A DNA stretch of 64,000 nucleotides from Chaetoceros tenuissimus (GCA_021927905.1 BLLK01000045.1:3720001-3784000); one strand, 5' to 3'; positions 42,071 through 54,369 are shown, counted from the stretch's first letter. Notes: generated from the letters alone by a model not told the origin. Numbers and translations: made by a program.

Positions 42071-42749
42071 TTGTATGAATTTATATCCACTCAAGCCCAT
42101 ATCTCTTTCTGAACTTGAGCAACCCCTTCATTTTGCAATGCTGGTAAAGGATGAAAAAACTGGCAAAAAAAAATAGAGGATGTGAGGTATCTTGGAATGT
42201 ACACCATTGCTGAAGTAAGATTTGGATATCCAGACATTAAGGATGAACATATGACAAGACAAAATTGTGATAACATTCATGTCATTATAAAAGGCAAACT
42301 TGTTTTTGTATAAAGCAGAACCATTTGACATTGGGAAATCAAATAAGCTTGGAAAATATAGCAAGTGGAAATCAATTACTCTTGATCCAAATAATGTCCC
42401 ATAGTTTTGGAATTTTGGTTCAAAATATTACTGTGGGCAGTGTGTTAAGAGCTGATTATGATGACTTAGACAGAGATATTCAAAGAGGTAGAGCACATCT
42501 GTTTAAAATTGTTGAATTTTCAAAAAAGAACCATTTTTTCCCTTCCAGTCCCATTGTAACACATTTGAAACTTTTATATCTTGTAATACCTAGCTTTGCT
42601 TGGAGTTGATAGAACCTGTATAAAAGCAGAGTTCCTGTCTTCAGATCACAGTTGATACCAATAATAATAGTAACATTGCAGCCATTGGAAGGTTTCTTGT
42701 GATCAAAGTAGACCATTCTATTGATGTCAGCACTCTTATATCTGTCCCC
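42071..42749. other. Low-information sequence between repeats
   Basis: Nothing with family features is seen in this stretch. Open frames are short. A CCCTAACCC piece occurs near 42749-42756. Confidence 0.4.
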
Positions 42750-43180
42750 TAACCCTTGTGCTCTTAAAATGACTTAATAATGTTGATAAAGTGTGGGCAA
42801 GATACATTTAGAAAATTGAGTGCTTTGAAAGCAGAAATGCAGGACAAAATGAAAGATGATTTTCAGAATGTCAAAGATGTTAATCTTTATACCAAATGTT
42901 TGAAACATGTACAAACAATGATAAACAAAAGCTGCAAAGCTGGTGTTTTGGCTTTGTCAGCTAGTTTATACAACATGTCAATGATTCTATCTGAGATAGC
43001 TAATTCAATCCAGTCATATGCATACATTTTTCTGCCATTCTCTAAGGTGAGAAAATAATATCCTCCTTGTTTATTGCAAGGCTGTAGTGCTATGCATGAT
43101 ATTCTCCTTTCTTTGTTAGTATTGTCTGTGTCATCATATACTTCACAGTAAGCTCCAAACATGACTTTCAAAGTCTGCAT
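42750..43180 (-). mobile_element. Old Ty1/copia pol fragment (integrase end)
   Basis: The minus strand encodes FGAYCEVYDDTDNTNKE and CNKQGGYYFLTLENGRK, which resemble FGTYCEVKVPTTNNAQ and SNEQGGYFFMSLETGKR in the integrase C-terminal part of the copia element at 43.9 kb, in opposite orientation. It is a broken relic with only this part recognisable. Divergence from the young element is clearly high, so it is old. Confidence 0.7.
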
Positions 43181-43943
43181 GTCAACAGGTTATTAACCTT
43201 GCATCATTGCTTAATGGAGTACTCAAGTTGATAGTTGGACGTAAATTTGCAGCACATGATCAGAAATACTTCCAAAATAAAGAATCATACAGAGCTGTCA
43301 AGAAGAAAAGCGCACATGATGCACTTCATTCTGTGCAGAATGTTTTAGAATAAATTTGGTAAGCCTACTTAAAGTTCCTCTATTTCCATTGCTTGTTGCC
43401 TATGTTAAAGATAATATAAAGTGAGCGAACCTTGAACTTAAAAAGGCACAAATCCTTAACTACTTACAATATCATCAATGTCAATATCTTGATCTTCTGC
43501 ATCATCTTCCATATCTTCTGGTACAAATTCTTCATCTTCTGCATCTTTGTTGTTCATTACCTAAATAGAGATAATACAAAATGACAGGGTGATTGAAAGA
43601 GAAGTTGTGATAACTGTGAAGAAAGTCCAAAAAGAAGTGGACAAAGATGCAATGGAAGAGTTGGAAGTGAAGCAATTCACTATATTGTATTAAAAAAACT
43701 GCAAGAAACAATTTCATCATTTCAACAAAGAACCCGATGATATCTTTATATTTAAGAGGGCATTGAAATTCATACCAGTATTCAGTAGTTGAAGCAGGTC
43801 TGAAAGATTGATGATCTAATTCAAAAAATTCAAAAGAAGATACTTTAATGAACTTGGATGGATCAAGCTTTGTTGTGCAGTGGAGCATGTTATGACTGAA
43901 TTAAGGATGGTGGACTCTTAAGTTTCTGAATTTGATGCTCTCC
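43181..43943. other. Spacer left of the copia element, no intact gene
   Basis: A short acidic stretch rich in Asp and Glu can be read on the minus strand near 43465-43556, resembling acidic linkers of copia polyproteins, but it is too short to classify. The last five bases TCTCC are the left target duplication of the copia insertion. Confidence 0.4.
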
Positions 43944-44204
43944 TGTTGAGATGAAGGCTGGACTAAATTAGTACAAATGAAGAAACTTTACCGGGATGCC
44001 GTTATGGCACAGAATTCAGCGGTCCACGAGGAACTGAGAGAAAGTAGAGACTTGTACTGAATGAGTCCATGAGCTCATTCAATAGAAACAATCCTGTTTC
44101 GATAACCTAAATATACGATATACGAAGACCAAGTATTGTCTAGTCCTATAGAGCTTAAATAGCACCGTTATACGGGTAGTGACACATAGACCTTATTTCT
44201 AACA
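43944..44204 (+). repeat. Copia 5' LTR
   Basis: This terminal repeat begins TGTTGAGATGAAGG and ends TTTCTAACA. Its left part matches the 3' end of the element's own pol coding sequence, because the pol frame ends inside the 3' LTR. Confidence 0.92.
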
Positions 44205-44275
44205 TTGTTTCTATTGAAACTATTCATTAGACAATCTTCGTACCCAACTCATAACCCAATACATATCAACCACAT

Positions 44276-44572
44276 ATGATTGAAGACAAAGAAACAACTG
44301 AATTGAAAAGAGAAATCAAAGAACTAAGAGAACAAATTGAGCAACTGAGTAGAACTATCAAGGACCTGAGCATCAGTGTGAACAAGCAGGGAAAGAAAAG
44401 TCCAAAGCTCAAAGTTGGATCAAAAGTCAAACTTTTGGCGAAAGGAAGGATCGGAAGAAAAGGAGACGTTGGTGTAGTTACCAACTGCGTTATTGGAAAG
44501 GCGTTCATCCATATAGAACTAAGTGACAAACAGATAGCGGCTAGAAAGGAAAAGAATATCAAACTATTATAA
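44276..44572 (+). CDS. Small copia ORF: coiled coil plus KOW/SH3-like segment
   Basis: The 98-residue frame lies between the 5' LTR and gag, six bases before the gag start. Residues 5-40 are a charged heptad helix (ELKREIKELREQIEQLSR). Residues 50-90 read KVGSKVKLLAKGRIGRKG then DVGVVTNCVIGKAFIHIEL, resembling a KOW or SH3-like nucleic-acid-binding barrel. The KOW likeness is from pattern only. Gag normally comes first in copia elements, so this is an extra ORF. A role in element RNA binding is inferred. Confidence 0.6.
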   Translation: MIEDKETTELKREIKELREQIEQLSRTIKDLSISVNKQGKKSPKLKVGSKVKLLAKGRIGRKGDVGVVTNCVIGKAFIHIELSDKQIAARKEKNIKLL

Positions 44573-44577
44573 ACAAA

Positions 44578-45830
44578 ATGAGCAGTCAAGGCAATCAGGA
44601 GACCGACACTGCAGCACCGAACAATGCGAGTGAGACTAGTCATGAGAGGGATACAAGACGTACACAACGCGATCAAGATGTGAGGAGACAACCAACCTAT
44701 AATAGGAACTCATCAAACTTCAAAGGGAAAATTGAGGAGATAGAATCTTTAACCACAAAGGACGAGTCGAGAAAGAATAATTTCACAAAGTTCAAGGCCG
44801 ACATTTTGCAGTATGTATTGAAACATTTCTCTCACGCTGTTGATATAGTACCTCCACTCAAGGCTGGTAGTGATCCGATAACAGCATTCAATAAGACAGC
44901 TCCGACAAAAGCTGACATCAGATCCAGATTGGGACTGGTTCTCATAGCACCACCAGCAGATCCAGATGGAGAGAGCGAGGCAGAAAAGTTTATCGTGAAG
45001 GTACAAACAAAGACACTGAGGAAACTATTACAGCAATCTGGCAGGCAGAGATCAAGATGTTTGTGCAGAAGACGAACAAACTCCGCACCAACATGGCAAA
45101 GTTATGGTCCATCATCAAAGACCAATGCTCACATTCACTTCAGGAAGAATTGAGAGCTGAAAAGGACTTCGATCAAAAGGAACTTCAGACCTTGCAACAA
45201 CTAACTTCTGGCATCAATGACACCAGCAACTGTTACTACTCCCTATATCATACCAGCAAGGACTTCTACAAAATCCATCAGGGAAAGGACGAAACTCTCG
45301 CTTCCTATTTCGAACGTTTTGAAACTGCTGTCAACTTGGTAACCATGACAGGTGGCTCTGTTACCAATTTCGAGCTCATTCACGAGGTAGAGGTCAAGAT
45401 TAACCCCAATACCACTGAGGACGATGTTTTGCAAGCTTTTCTTGGTATTGCTTTTCTCGAATGTGCAGATTCCAATCGCTATCAAAACTTGTGGAAAGAA
45501 CTCCGCAACGATCTGGCCAAAGGTGTTGACAGATACCCGACTTCACTCGCTAAAGCAAACACTTTACTTCGACGCTGGATGGATACTAAGCCTTCCAATA
45601 ATCCTCGTCCTCGTAATTTACAACTTCTACAAGATTCTGGTGGTAGAGGTAGAGGCACTGGAGGTCGTGGAAGTGGTGGTAGAGGCTCTGGCGGTCGAGG
45701 TGGTAACCGTGTAAGATCCAATCATAATGCTGGTAACACTCTAGCTGGCACTGATGGACAGACACACGAAGGTATTACTTGCCATGCTTGTGGAGCAGAT
45801 GGGCACTATGCACCTGAGTGTCCAAATCCT
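44578..45830 (+). other. Copia gag region
   Basis: The region encodes an N-terminal polar segment, a helical capsid-like part (WKELRNDLAKG and surrounding helices), a Gly/Arg-rich stretch near 45645-45715 and a CCHC zinc knuckle, CHACGADGHYAPEC, near 45780-45821. The start is the Met after the small ORF. It is followed directly by the protease. Confidence 0.85.
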
Positions 45831-48800
45831 ACACCAGTAAGTCGTTACATCTTTCATCAAGACCTTCATAATTTTACTCTACAACAACTTCGTAAACTAC
45901 TCATCCTTGATACCGGCTCAACTTTTAATTCCTCTTGTAACGCAGACTTAGTCGAAAACATTAGAGCATGTGAGGATGGAGAGGGAATACGAGCATATTT
46001 GAATAGCGGTAGTACTGACTACAATCATGAAGCTGATGTTACCCTATTGCCAGCCATGCAAACATACTATAATAGTTCTGGTATTGCCAATGTACTTTCT
46101 TTCTTTGAAGTACAAAAGCTGTACCATGTGAAATTCGACTCGAAAGTTAAAAATGAGTTCTATGTCAGGACAGATGCAACTACTTGGCTACGGTTCAAGT
46201 GTCTTTCTCGAGGCCTTTACTACGTCGACATGGATAATCTAAATGATCATATTTGCTCAGAATCACATGTTCTATTGTTTTCGACGGTCAAAGCTAATAA
46301 GGAATTTTTTAGTACAGCCGAGATCGAAGGAGCGGAGAATGCAAGAATACTACAACAAAGACTTCACTATCCATCCAATGCAGTGCTACAAGAAGCCTTA
46401 GACAAAAATTTCATCACCGACACAAAAGTCACAGGAGCAGATGTTGAGAGAGCAGAAGCCATCATGGGTAAGGCTGCTAGTATATGCAAAGGAAAAACAG
46501 TCCGAAAGCGCATCAATTCAAAGTATAAAATTCGAAGATTTCACATCCCATCCAAACTAGTCAAAAATCACCCAACAGAAGAATTAGATACTGATTTCAT
46601 GTATGTACAAGGAGCCCCATACCTAGTCACAAAGGGACAAGGGACAAAGTTCAGAGCAATACAATCCTTCAATCGCATCAGTAAACGAGATAAGAATGGG
46701 AAGATACGATACAAACATGGTCCAACAGCAGTCATCAATGGAATTAAAAAGGTGAAGGAGAAAATCGAAGAGAGAGGTTTTAAAGTCACCGTAGTAAATG
46801 GAGATAATGAATTTGAGAAACTACGTGGAAAGATTGGTACTGCTGTAAACATTTGTGGTGCAGATCAACATGTTGGGGGTATAGAGCGAGAAGTCCGTAC
46901 AATCAAAGACAGAACCAGATGTGTATGGTCAGACCTCCCATACTTGAGAGTACCAAAGCTTATGATAGACGAATTCTTGGAGGACCTAATCAAAGTCATG
47001 AACGATTTCCCCAATAAACATGCAATATCTCGCAATATTAGTGCTGCTGCTATGATTTTAGAACGTGAAAAACTCAATTGTGAACTTCGGAAATTATCTT
47101 TTGGCACATATTGTGAAGTCAAAGTACCAACAACCAATAACGCCCAAATTTTGCGCACAGTCTCTGCAATCGCTCTACGCCCTTCAAATGAACAAGGCGG
47201 CTATTTCTTTATGAGTCTCGAGACTGGTAAACGTCTTCACGCTTTTATCTGGACCAAACTTCCTATTTCTGATCAAATAATCGAAGCAGTACATGTACTT
47301 GCTGAAAATGAAGGAGCGGACGATCTAGATGATGATGGCGTTCCAATTTTTGAGTGGGAACTTGGTATCCCTATTCTAACTGCAGAAGAAGAACAAATCC
47401 TCCAAAACCAAGGAGCGACAACTGTACCAGACGATGATACTGTCGTAGACGATAGCTCTGCCAACAACAATGAAGACACAGATAGCGATGACGACAGTTC
47501 ATATGTACCCAATAACGACGGTGACTCCGATAATGATAACAATGACAGCGATGCACACTTTAGTGAAGATGAATCAGATGATAACAAGAGTGTCCAACCA
47601 CAGGACGATAACAATGATGAAAGTAATACCGATGATGAAGGTTCTATTTCCGACAATAATGATCATGCTATTGACATCAATGAAGATGATAATGAAGTTG
47701 ATGATACTGATGATATTGCTGCAGAAGCTATAGGAGCAACAATTACAACTGATAGCGCCAACAACAACTCTTCCAGACCACGACGTAACACTCGAGCTCC
47801 AGAAAGACTCACAGTATCACATTCCTCCCAAAAAGAGAAGACATACGATGCCACTATCAATGAGCCCCATCCCCATGGTGAACTACAATTCACAGAAATT
47901 GGCGTCAACCAGATCCTATCTGAAAATGACAAAGAGATCCTCTTTGACTCTGCATTACATGTACTATTTAATCAAATGTCAGCAAAGCAAGGTATCAAAG
48001 AATTCGGAGAAGAGGCTGTTGCTGCGATGTTCAAAGAATACAAACAAATTGACACTCTGAAGGTGGTTGGTCGTTTCGACAAGAGAAAGTTAACAAGGGA
48101 ACTTAAAAGAAAGGCTTTACGAGCTGTAAATCTTATCAAGAAGAAAAGATGCGGGACGATCAAAGGTAGAACATGCGCAAATGGAGCACCATACCGCAAG
48201 TTTGTACCAAGAGAAGAGGCATCCTCACCAACGCTCAGGATAGAATCACTCATGGGACTTATACTCTTTGCAGCAGTGGAGAAAAGAGACGTTGCAATCT
48301 TTGATGTACCTGGTGCCTATTTACATGCGGAACTAGGAGAAGATAAATTTGTACTTTTGAAGTTAGAGGGTGATTTCGTCAGGATCATGTGTGATGTTAA
48401 TCCTGAATATGAACAAGACATAATCTACGAAGATGGACAACCGGTGCTTTACCTGCAAATACTAAAAGCACTATACGGAATGATTGAGTCTGCTCTCCTT
48501 TGGTATTCTCTGTACACAGAAGTGTTGTTAGAAAATGGATTCAAGCTTAACCCAGTCGATAGATGTGTGGCAAACAAAGAGATAAATGGAAAACAATGCA
48601 CAATTGGTTGGTATGTCGATGACAACTTCCTATCACATGAGGACACAAAGGTTGTCGATAGCGTCATTGACATGGTTGAAAGTTATTTTCCGGGCCTCCA
48701 AGTTGAACGTGGAAAAGTACTAAACTTCCTAGGCATGGAATTGAGATTCTTTGATGATGGAAAAGCATCAATCGGGACTGTACAATATTTGAAGAACATG

Positions 48801-49739
48801 ATTAAGGACCTCGAGGAAGAACTAGGTCTTGAGCTTACTAAACAGTACGCTAACCCAGCTGGAAATAATTTGTTTAAAATTGACAGGAAGTTGAGGAAGC
48901 TAGACGAGAAGAAAGCAGACATGTTTAGGAGATACGTACCAATGGTACTATGGACAATGAAAAGAAGTAGACCAGATATGGAAACGACTGTGTCTTTTCT
49001 TATGAAGCGAGTAAGCGAGCCATTAAGAGATGATTGGCAAATGATGTGCTTTATCAAACAAACTATAGAAGATGTCCGGATCATAGGAGCGGACAGCTTG
49101 ATTGATATGTTGACTATGGTAGACTCCGCACATGCTGTGCATGAGAATATGAGAGGACACACAGGTGGACTGATTACCTTTGGTACCGGTGTAGTAGATC
49201 AAAAGTCGAGCACACAAAAGATGAACGCTAGAAGTTCTACTGATACTGAGCAAATTGGAACAAGTGAATACTTACCAAAGAACATATATTTCTCCATGTT
49301 CTTTGAACATCAAGGGTATAAACTACGTACCAATTACCTGTGTAAGGATAATTCATCGGAAATTAAGTTGATCAAAAATGGAAGTGATTCAGCAACATGG
49401 AATTCAAAGCATGTACCTGTAAAACATTTTTGGGTCACTGATAGGATAAAGAATGGAGACATTGAAATACAATATTGTCCAACAAGGCAAATGGTAGCTG
49501 ACTATTATTCCAAACCAGTGCAAGGAGCGTTATTTCACATATTCCGTAACGCAATCATGGGATGGACTCATATTAAGACAGTTTTCGAAGACTATGTACT
49601 GCCCAAGGAGCGTGTTGAGATGAAGGCGCCCGGTCCAAAGACTAAATTAGTACAAATGAAGAAACTTTACCGGGATGCCGTTATGGCACAGAATTCAGCG
49701 GTCCACGAGGAACTGAGAGAAAGTAGAGACTTGTACTGA
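45831..49739 (+). other. Copia pol region: protease, integrase, RT, RNase H
   Basis: Protease is marked by LILDTGST near 45903; the integrase core lies around 46570-46960 (DTDFMYVQG, then VNGDNEFEKL and HVGGIERE); an acidic Asp/Asn/Ser-rich linker of about 150 residues follows at 47320-47790; reverse transcriptase has FDVPGAYLHAEL and the YVDD box near 48614; RNase H has the STDTEQIGTSEYL piece near 49240. The reading frame ends at 49739, inside the 3' LTR that begins at 49613. Confidence 0.9.
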
Positions 49740-49883
49740 ATGAGTCCATGAGCTCATTCAATAGAAACAATCCTGTTTCGATAACCTAAATATACGATAT
49801 ACGAAGACCAAGTATTGTCTAGTCCTATAGAGCTTAAATAGCACCGTTATACGGGTAGTGACACATAGACCTTATTTCTAACA
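49613..49883 (+). repeat. Copia 3' LTR
   Basis: This terminal repeat begins TGTTGAGATGAAGG and ends CTAACA, followed by the TCTCC duplication. Its first 127 bases are also the last codons of pol. Confidence 0.92.
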
Positions 49884-50840
49884 TCTCCAAGCAAGAGGAT
49901 TCACCAAATGCAGAAGACATGCCATCAGAGAAGGAGATGGCAGGGGATACAACTACTAGTAATCTTGACAAAGCAATTGATGTTGTAGGGATTGACGGTG
50001 ACTCAAGAATACAAAATGCTGTTGCAGCTTCTCTAGACGACAAGAATTTGTCCCATCTTGATGCACTCCGTGCAAGTGGTTATGACTATCCTCCAAGCGT
50101 ACCTTGTCCTTGCTGAGCTCCTCAACCCATGACTGCACCAAGACAAGGCCAGCCTACCAGACCAATTCCAGCACACTACAACAAATATTGTTACACTCAC
50201 TGTCAATGCAATCACAACTCTCTGGGATGTAGAAACAAATACCCTGGACACAAGGATCAGATCAAATAGAGTCAACATAATTGCTGACAACAAGATTTGT
50301 ACTATGAAATCTCTTATGGAGGCTTCAAATCTCTCTTGTTCCTGGTCATATTTCAATCAGTATCATTTGAACATTACCACCTTCAAACAATTCAAGCAGT
50401 AGGAATAGAGGCACAAGAAGAGGAGGAGGTAGATCCAGAGCATGGGAGCACAGACGGAACAGTGGAAACTATAGTGGAAGACACTCACACATCCCAAACC
50501 ATGGTGCCTATCCAAGAGGACAAGGCAAAAGACAGTATCATTACAGTCCATGCAGAAATAACCCTTATCAAGGAAGAGACCATAACACTCACCCTACCAA
50601 CTTCTCATCATATTCCAATCATCAACACACCAACCACAACAGTGTATGGAACAACTTTAACAGAGAATCATATACTGCTCCCTCTAGAAATGAAAATTCT
50701 GCTGATAAGAAACTTCCATCAAAAAGAAATGAATTAACAAGAATCCAATTCCAAAATTATGCAAATTTGGATCAATACAACTTTGATCAAAAAGCTAAAT
50801 CTCAATACTTGAAACATGGCAACTTCCATTTCTGCAGTAA
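49884..50840 (+). mobile_element. Old gag-like relic with knuckle and RGG-type tail
   Basis: The plus strand encodes YCYTHCQCNHNSLGC near 50187-50231, a Cys/His cluster like those of gag proteins of diatom copia elements, and later an Arg/Gly/Asn-rich stretch (RGTRRGGGRSRAWEHRR, about 50406-50456). It is a broken relic with several interruptions. The young copia element inserted at its left edge. Confidence 0.55.
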
Positions 50841-51896
50841 AGGTTTGGTATTATATATATATAATGTTCAAGTCTTCATAAGCAATACATAATTTTTGAG
50901 TTTGTGTTACCTGAAACAACATATGAGGAGGAAAAAACTATATAAATCAATAGTGGCATACATTGTTTTATTCCAAATGCAAGAGAAGACACGTTTTACT
51001 GGTTGTATGATGTAGCAATCATGGAATTTTAAGGAAAAGAAAATATCACCATAAAGAATCAAAAAGGAAAAGTATGAGAAATACAAGAAGAGAGATCCAG
51101 CACCAACAACAAAGACCAAAAGAGCTATACCTAAGGTTGTTAGCCATGTGAAGTATGGAGCCCTTTTGAATGAAACTGCAGAACCAAGTGTCTTGGGGAC
51201 AAAGTGTAATGCCTACTACTCTAGCAGGAATGTATGATATCTGCAATAACTACAAGGGAACCTTGACTTGTGAGATGAGAAACCAATCTACTTCAGAGAT
51301 GGGACTCACTTTCTTACAGCAACACTGGAACTGGTGGGATTGTACATCCTGGGATCTTGTGCTACAGATGTCAGAAGAAGGGACATTATTCTGATAAGTG
51401 CCCTGAACGTACTTTGTCCATATTTAGTTCTGAATAGAATAATTTGATCAACAATGCTGTTGAATCTGTATATGAAGAATAAATCTTGTATCAAATAAAA
51501 ATATTACTTCCTCCCAGCCAATTCAAAATGAATCCAATAAGGAAGAAGTAGACCAAAGCATTTACTAGTTCCACATGAACGAGAAGGAAGAGAAATCTTT
51601 TTTTTGCTACTACTACATTGAAGCTGATGATACCCAAAAGTTGCAAGATGAACAGTGCACCTTCCTTATCTATACAAGAAGATGCATGGAAAGATACCAT
51701 CAGTTTCCAAAATCAAGGATCAAAGTTAGGTCAATCAGAACCAGGTCAAAAACTCCTGCATGAAATTCTATGTGATATGGAGAATTACTTTTCATTCAAC
51801 AAGCTGAGCTATGACAATTGGGCAAAGAAAGTAAAGCCACTAGAAAGTTTTGCAAAAGAGAGAAGTTGGAATTGTCAAGAAAACAATTGATTACTT
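50841..51896 (+). mobile_element. Second gag-like relic with a CCHC knuckle
   Basis: CYRCQKKGHYSDKCPE at about 51360-51407 fits the CX2CX4HX4C zinc knuckle of retroelement gag proteins. Surrounding sequence gives only short frames. It is an old, broken fragment; the family is probably copia given its neighbours. A (TA)n tract lies near 50850. Confidence 0.5.
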
Positions 51897-52073
51897 GTTA
51901 AATAAATTAAGTTTAATTGAAAGAGATGAGAAGGAGAGAAGAAGATAAAAAGTGATAGAGAAGAGAAGGAGATTAGAAGATAAAAGTAATAGAGATGAGA
52001 AGCAAAGAAGAAGCACTACTGAAAAATGAAACTGAAAGGAGTGAGAAGAAAAGAGAGAAATATATATAAGGAC
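51897..52073 (+). repeat. Purine-rich dispersed repeat, copy B
   Basis: The copy shares the order GA-rich units, AAAAATGAAACTGAAAGG, GTGAGAAGAAAAGAGAG and AAATATATATAAGGA with copies A and C. It is followed by CCCTTGTGTCCACTTA (52089-52104), which recurs at 57560. Confidence 0.8.
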
Positions 52074-52257
52074 CAGATAAAAATAATCCCTTGTGTCCAC
52101 TTAAGTACCACAGCTTCAATTCAACATCAAAGAAGTAGAATTCATTTTGACTCAAGATTATTGATGCTGTCATTCTTTCTGTAGTATACTAGAACAAGAT
52201 CTTGTAACTATATGGGACAATGTTGATATTGGGAAAACAAATACAACCCTTGAAAAT

Positions 52258-52412
52258 GCCTTTTTTATGCTACATGCTAGGAGGTAATTCCATTCTTTCT
52301 TCTTTAAAAAATGTTAACAAGATAATTTGTACCAAAAACATATCATGTTTGCACTCCTAATCTTCTTTGACTACTCACCTTGCTAGATACTAATGATTAT
52401 GTCAAAAATAAT
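52258..52412. repeat. Dispersed repeat of about 155 bases, copy 1
   Basis: The segment from CTTTTTTATGCTACATG to TGCTAGATACTAATGATTAT recurs at 57588-57738 with scattered differences. In both places CCCTTGTGTCCACTTA lies upstream, but at different distances. The element type is unknown. Confidence 0.8.
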
Positions 52413-52659
52413 CATTGACATAATCATTACAGTAATGAATATTACCATAGGGACTGGGATAATCTAGTCCAAAAACATTCATAGATAGTAACTCCAAGAT
52501 CAGATCAAATAGAGTTACCATAATCTCTGCACTCTGAGGTTGAAAATCTTTGAATCTTCCTTTTTTGAGCTCTTCCTTTTTCAGGATGTTGTAGTCAAAG
52601 TTTAAAATGTCACTCGCAAAAATTTTCTTCAATGTTTTTTTGCGTGCTTATTCATTTTA

Positions 52660-53630
52660 AATTGCCCTAACCTTTTCCAGACCTTTAAAGCTTCCTTGCC
52701 GACAGTAATGTAAACTTCCACCATTTGAATGTGTCTTCAAACCAATCCTATTTCTCTTTACACCATCTATCAACCACTCATTACAAAATAGATGATCACT
52801 CCCCTGACTATCAAGTAATATAAAATGATGTTGCAAGTCATGCATAAAGGAGGATGAGCATGTGTGGAAAGAGAAAGAAGAAAAGTTGACACCGATGGGA
52901 GTACTTACTGGCTGTGCTGCTCAAGCAGCTGCAAGACTGGTAGCAGCTTCAGCATCTGACTTGGGGCAACCAAAGGACTTGTGTCCAGGGCATCCACACC
53001 GATAGCATATCCAATTCTCATTGATATTGCAGTCAGTTCCAGCAATCACATCATGTGGGGACGAGGTGAGAAAGAAGGGCATTGGCACTAGGTTGATGTC
53101 TTGATAGGACTGGCAATGTTGACTTAAAGAAGGTAAGCTTATTAAGTGAAGTGCTTCAGCTATATTGTTTGGATAGTCGTACTACCTGCAAGTTGTTTTG
53201 CAGTTCCAAATATTTGGACTTATCAGCACGTTTCAGAAAAGCAATTCCAACAGCATGATCCCTCAGATCTTGGATACCTTCTGTGAACTGAAGGTTATAG
53301 TCATCTGTGCTCAATCCTTTATCCTTGAGGTCCTTTTGCAACTGCAGAATGTCTTTGCTTGTAACACTGAAATAACCAGTGTTTTCCTCATATACCTTTA
53401 TATAATTTACAAAGGTCTTGTGGAACTCTGCTAGCTCAAGATTCCCTTGGTGGAACTTGAGAATCCTCTCAAGTGCATCGTCAGAAGATAATTTGCTTGG
53501 CTTTACCTTGTCAAATTGGTACACTGTGTCTTTGATTGACTGCAATAGCCACAGCATGTCTCTCTTCCTTTTCGCTTCCACATAGCCCTTGATACCTAGC
53601 ATCTTTTGCTGTAGCCTAACCCTCAGCAAG
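52660..53630 (-). mobile_element. Old Ty1/copia gag-protease relic
   Basis: On the minus strand a gag-like helical part at 53156-53629 (VGIAFLKRADKSKYLELQNN) resembles the young element's LGIAFLECADSNRYQNLWKE. Downstream are a zinc-knuckle-like CYRCGCPGHKSFGCP near 53000 and a protease-like HFILLDSQGSDHLFCN near 52790-52840. The order gag, knuckle, protease is that of copia. It is broken, with several interruptions, and is clearly older than the element at 43.9 kb. Confidence 0.7.
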
Positions 53631-54183
53631 CAGCACTACAGGCTGGTCATGGGCTCACATCACACATTTTGGATGCTAAGAAGGTAGTGGAAAATGGGGT
53701 TGAAGGAGAATTTGTAGAGGTAATGAGACTTGCACTAGTCCCTGCATACTTGTTCTATGATGCATTATGGTGTATGAATGCCTCATGTTTCTAAATTCCA
53801 ATGGCATCTCCATCACACATGCAATAAACTTCTTACATTCATGGATAAAAAATAACCTAACTGTCATATCAGCCTTCACATCACCAACTTTCACATATTT
53901 CATTTCTGGGAACTTGAACTGAGTATATTAAGAAACAAGATCTAGAGATATTTCTCTATGCAAGAAGTAATTTAAAAGCATCATTGGAAGACTGGAAATC
54001 TTTCCTTGATTCTACCAGCATGTCTTGTACAGCATTTGCCATGAATTGAATTGATTCAATATCTTTCTTTTGGTATGGTATGCATGAGGATTGTAGTGAA
54101 ATTTGTTTTAGAAAGACTACAAAGTTTGAATGGTGTGAGATTATGCATGAGCTCAACACTATCATTCATGGAACTACCACAAA
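53631..54183. other. Repeat-zone sequence with no recognised gene
   Basis: Only short frames are seen. It lies between the copia relic and purine-rich copy C. Nothing else is supported. Confidence 0.4.
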
Positions 54184-54369
54184 AAGGTATTACATTTTGC
54201 AAAAGTGATAGAGCTAGAAAGGAAAGAGGAAGCAATAAATAAAGTGAAAGTACTAGAGATGAGAAGGAGAGAAGAAGAAAAGAAGTGATAGAGATGGGAA
54301 GCAAAGAAGAAGTAATACTAAAAAATGAAACTGAAAGAAGTGAGAAGGAAAGAGTGAAGTATATATAAC
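54184..54369 (+). repeat. Purine-rich dispersed repeat, copy C
   Basis: The copy starts at a TTTTGCAAAAGTGATAGAGC stretch like copy A and ends AAGTATATATAAC. It carries the same inner order of GA-rich units and AAAAATGAAACTGAAAG. Orientation matches copies A and B. Confidence 0.8.

Larger units (their letters stand above)
43944..49883 (+). mobile_element. Ty1/copia LTR retrotransposon (diatom CoDi-like), nearly whole
   Basis: The element spans about 5.94 kb with LTRs beginning TGTTGAG and ending CTAACA, and a 5-base target duplication TCTCC at 43939-43943 and 49884-49888. The LTRs are nearly identical, so it is young. Parts in order are a small KOW-like ORF, gag with a CCHC knuckle, protease, integrase, reverse transcriptase and RNase H; integrase before RT defines Ty1/copia. 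It looks nearly whole, with at most about one break in the coding region. The coding region runs into the 3' LTR. Confidence 0.93.

Noticed and set aside
43961-44205. Copia LTR starting at GACTAAATTAG
   Set aside because: The repeat extends further left to TGTTGAG, which gives TG...CA ends and an exact TCTCC target duplication.
47273-47656. Antisense Ser-rich frame in the copia element
   Set aside because: It is the reverse of the Asp/Asn-rich linker between integrase and reverse transcriptase.
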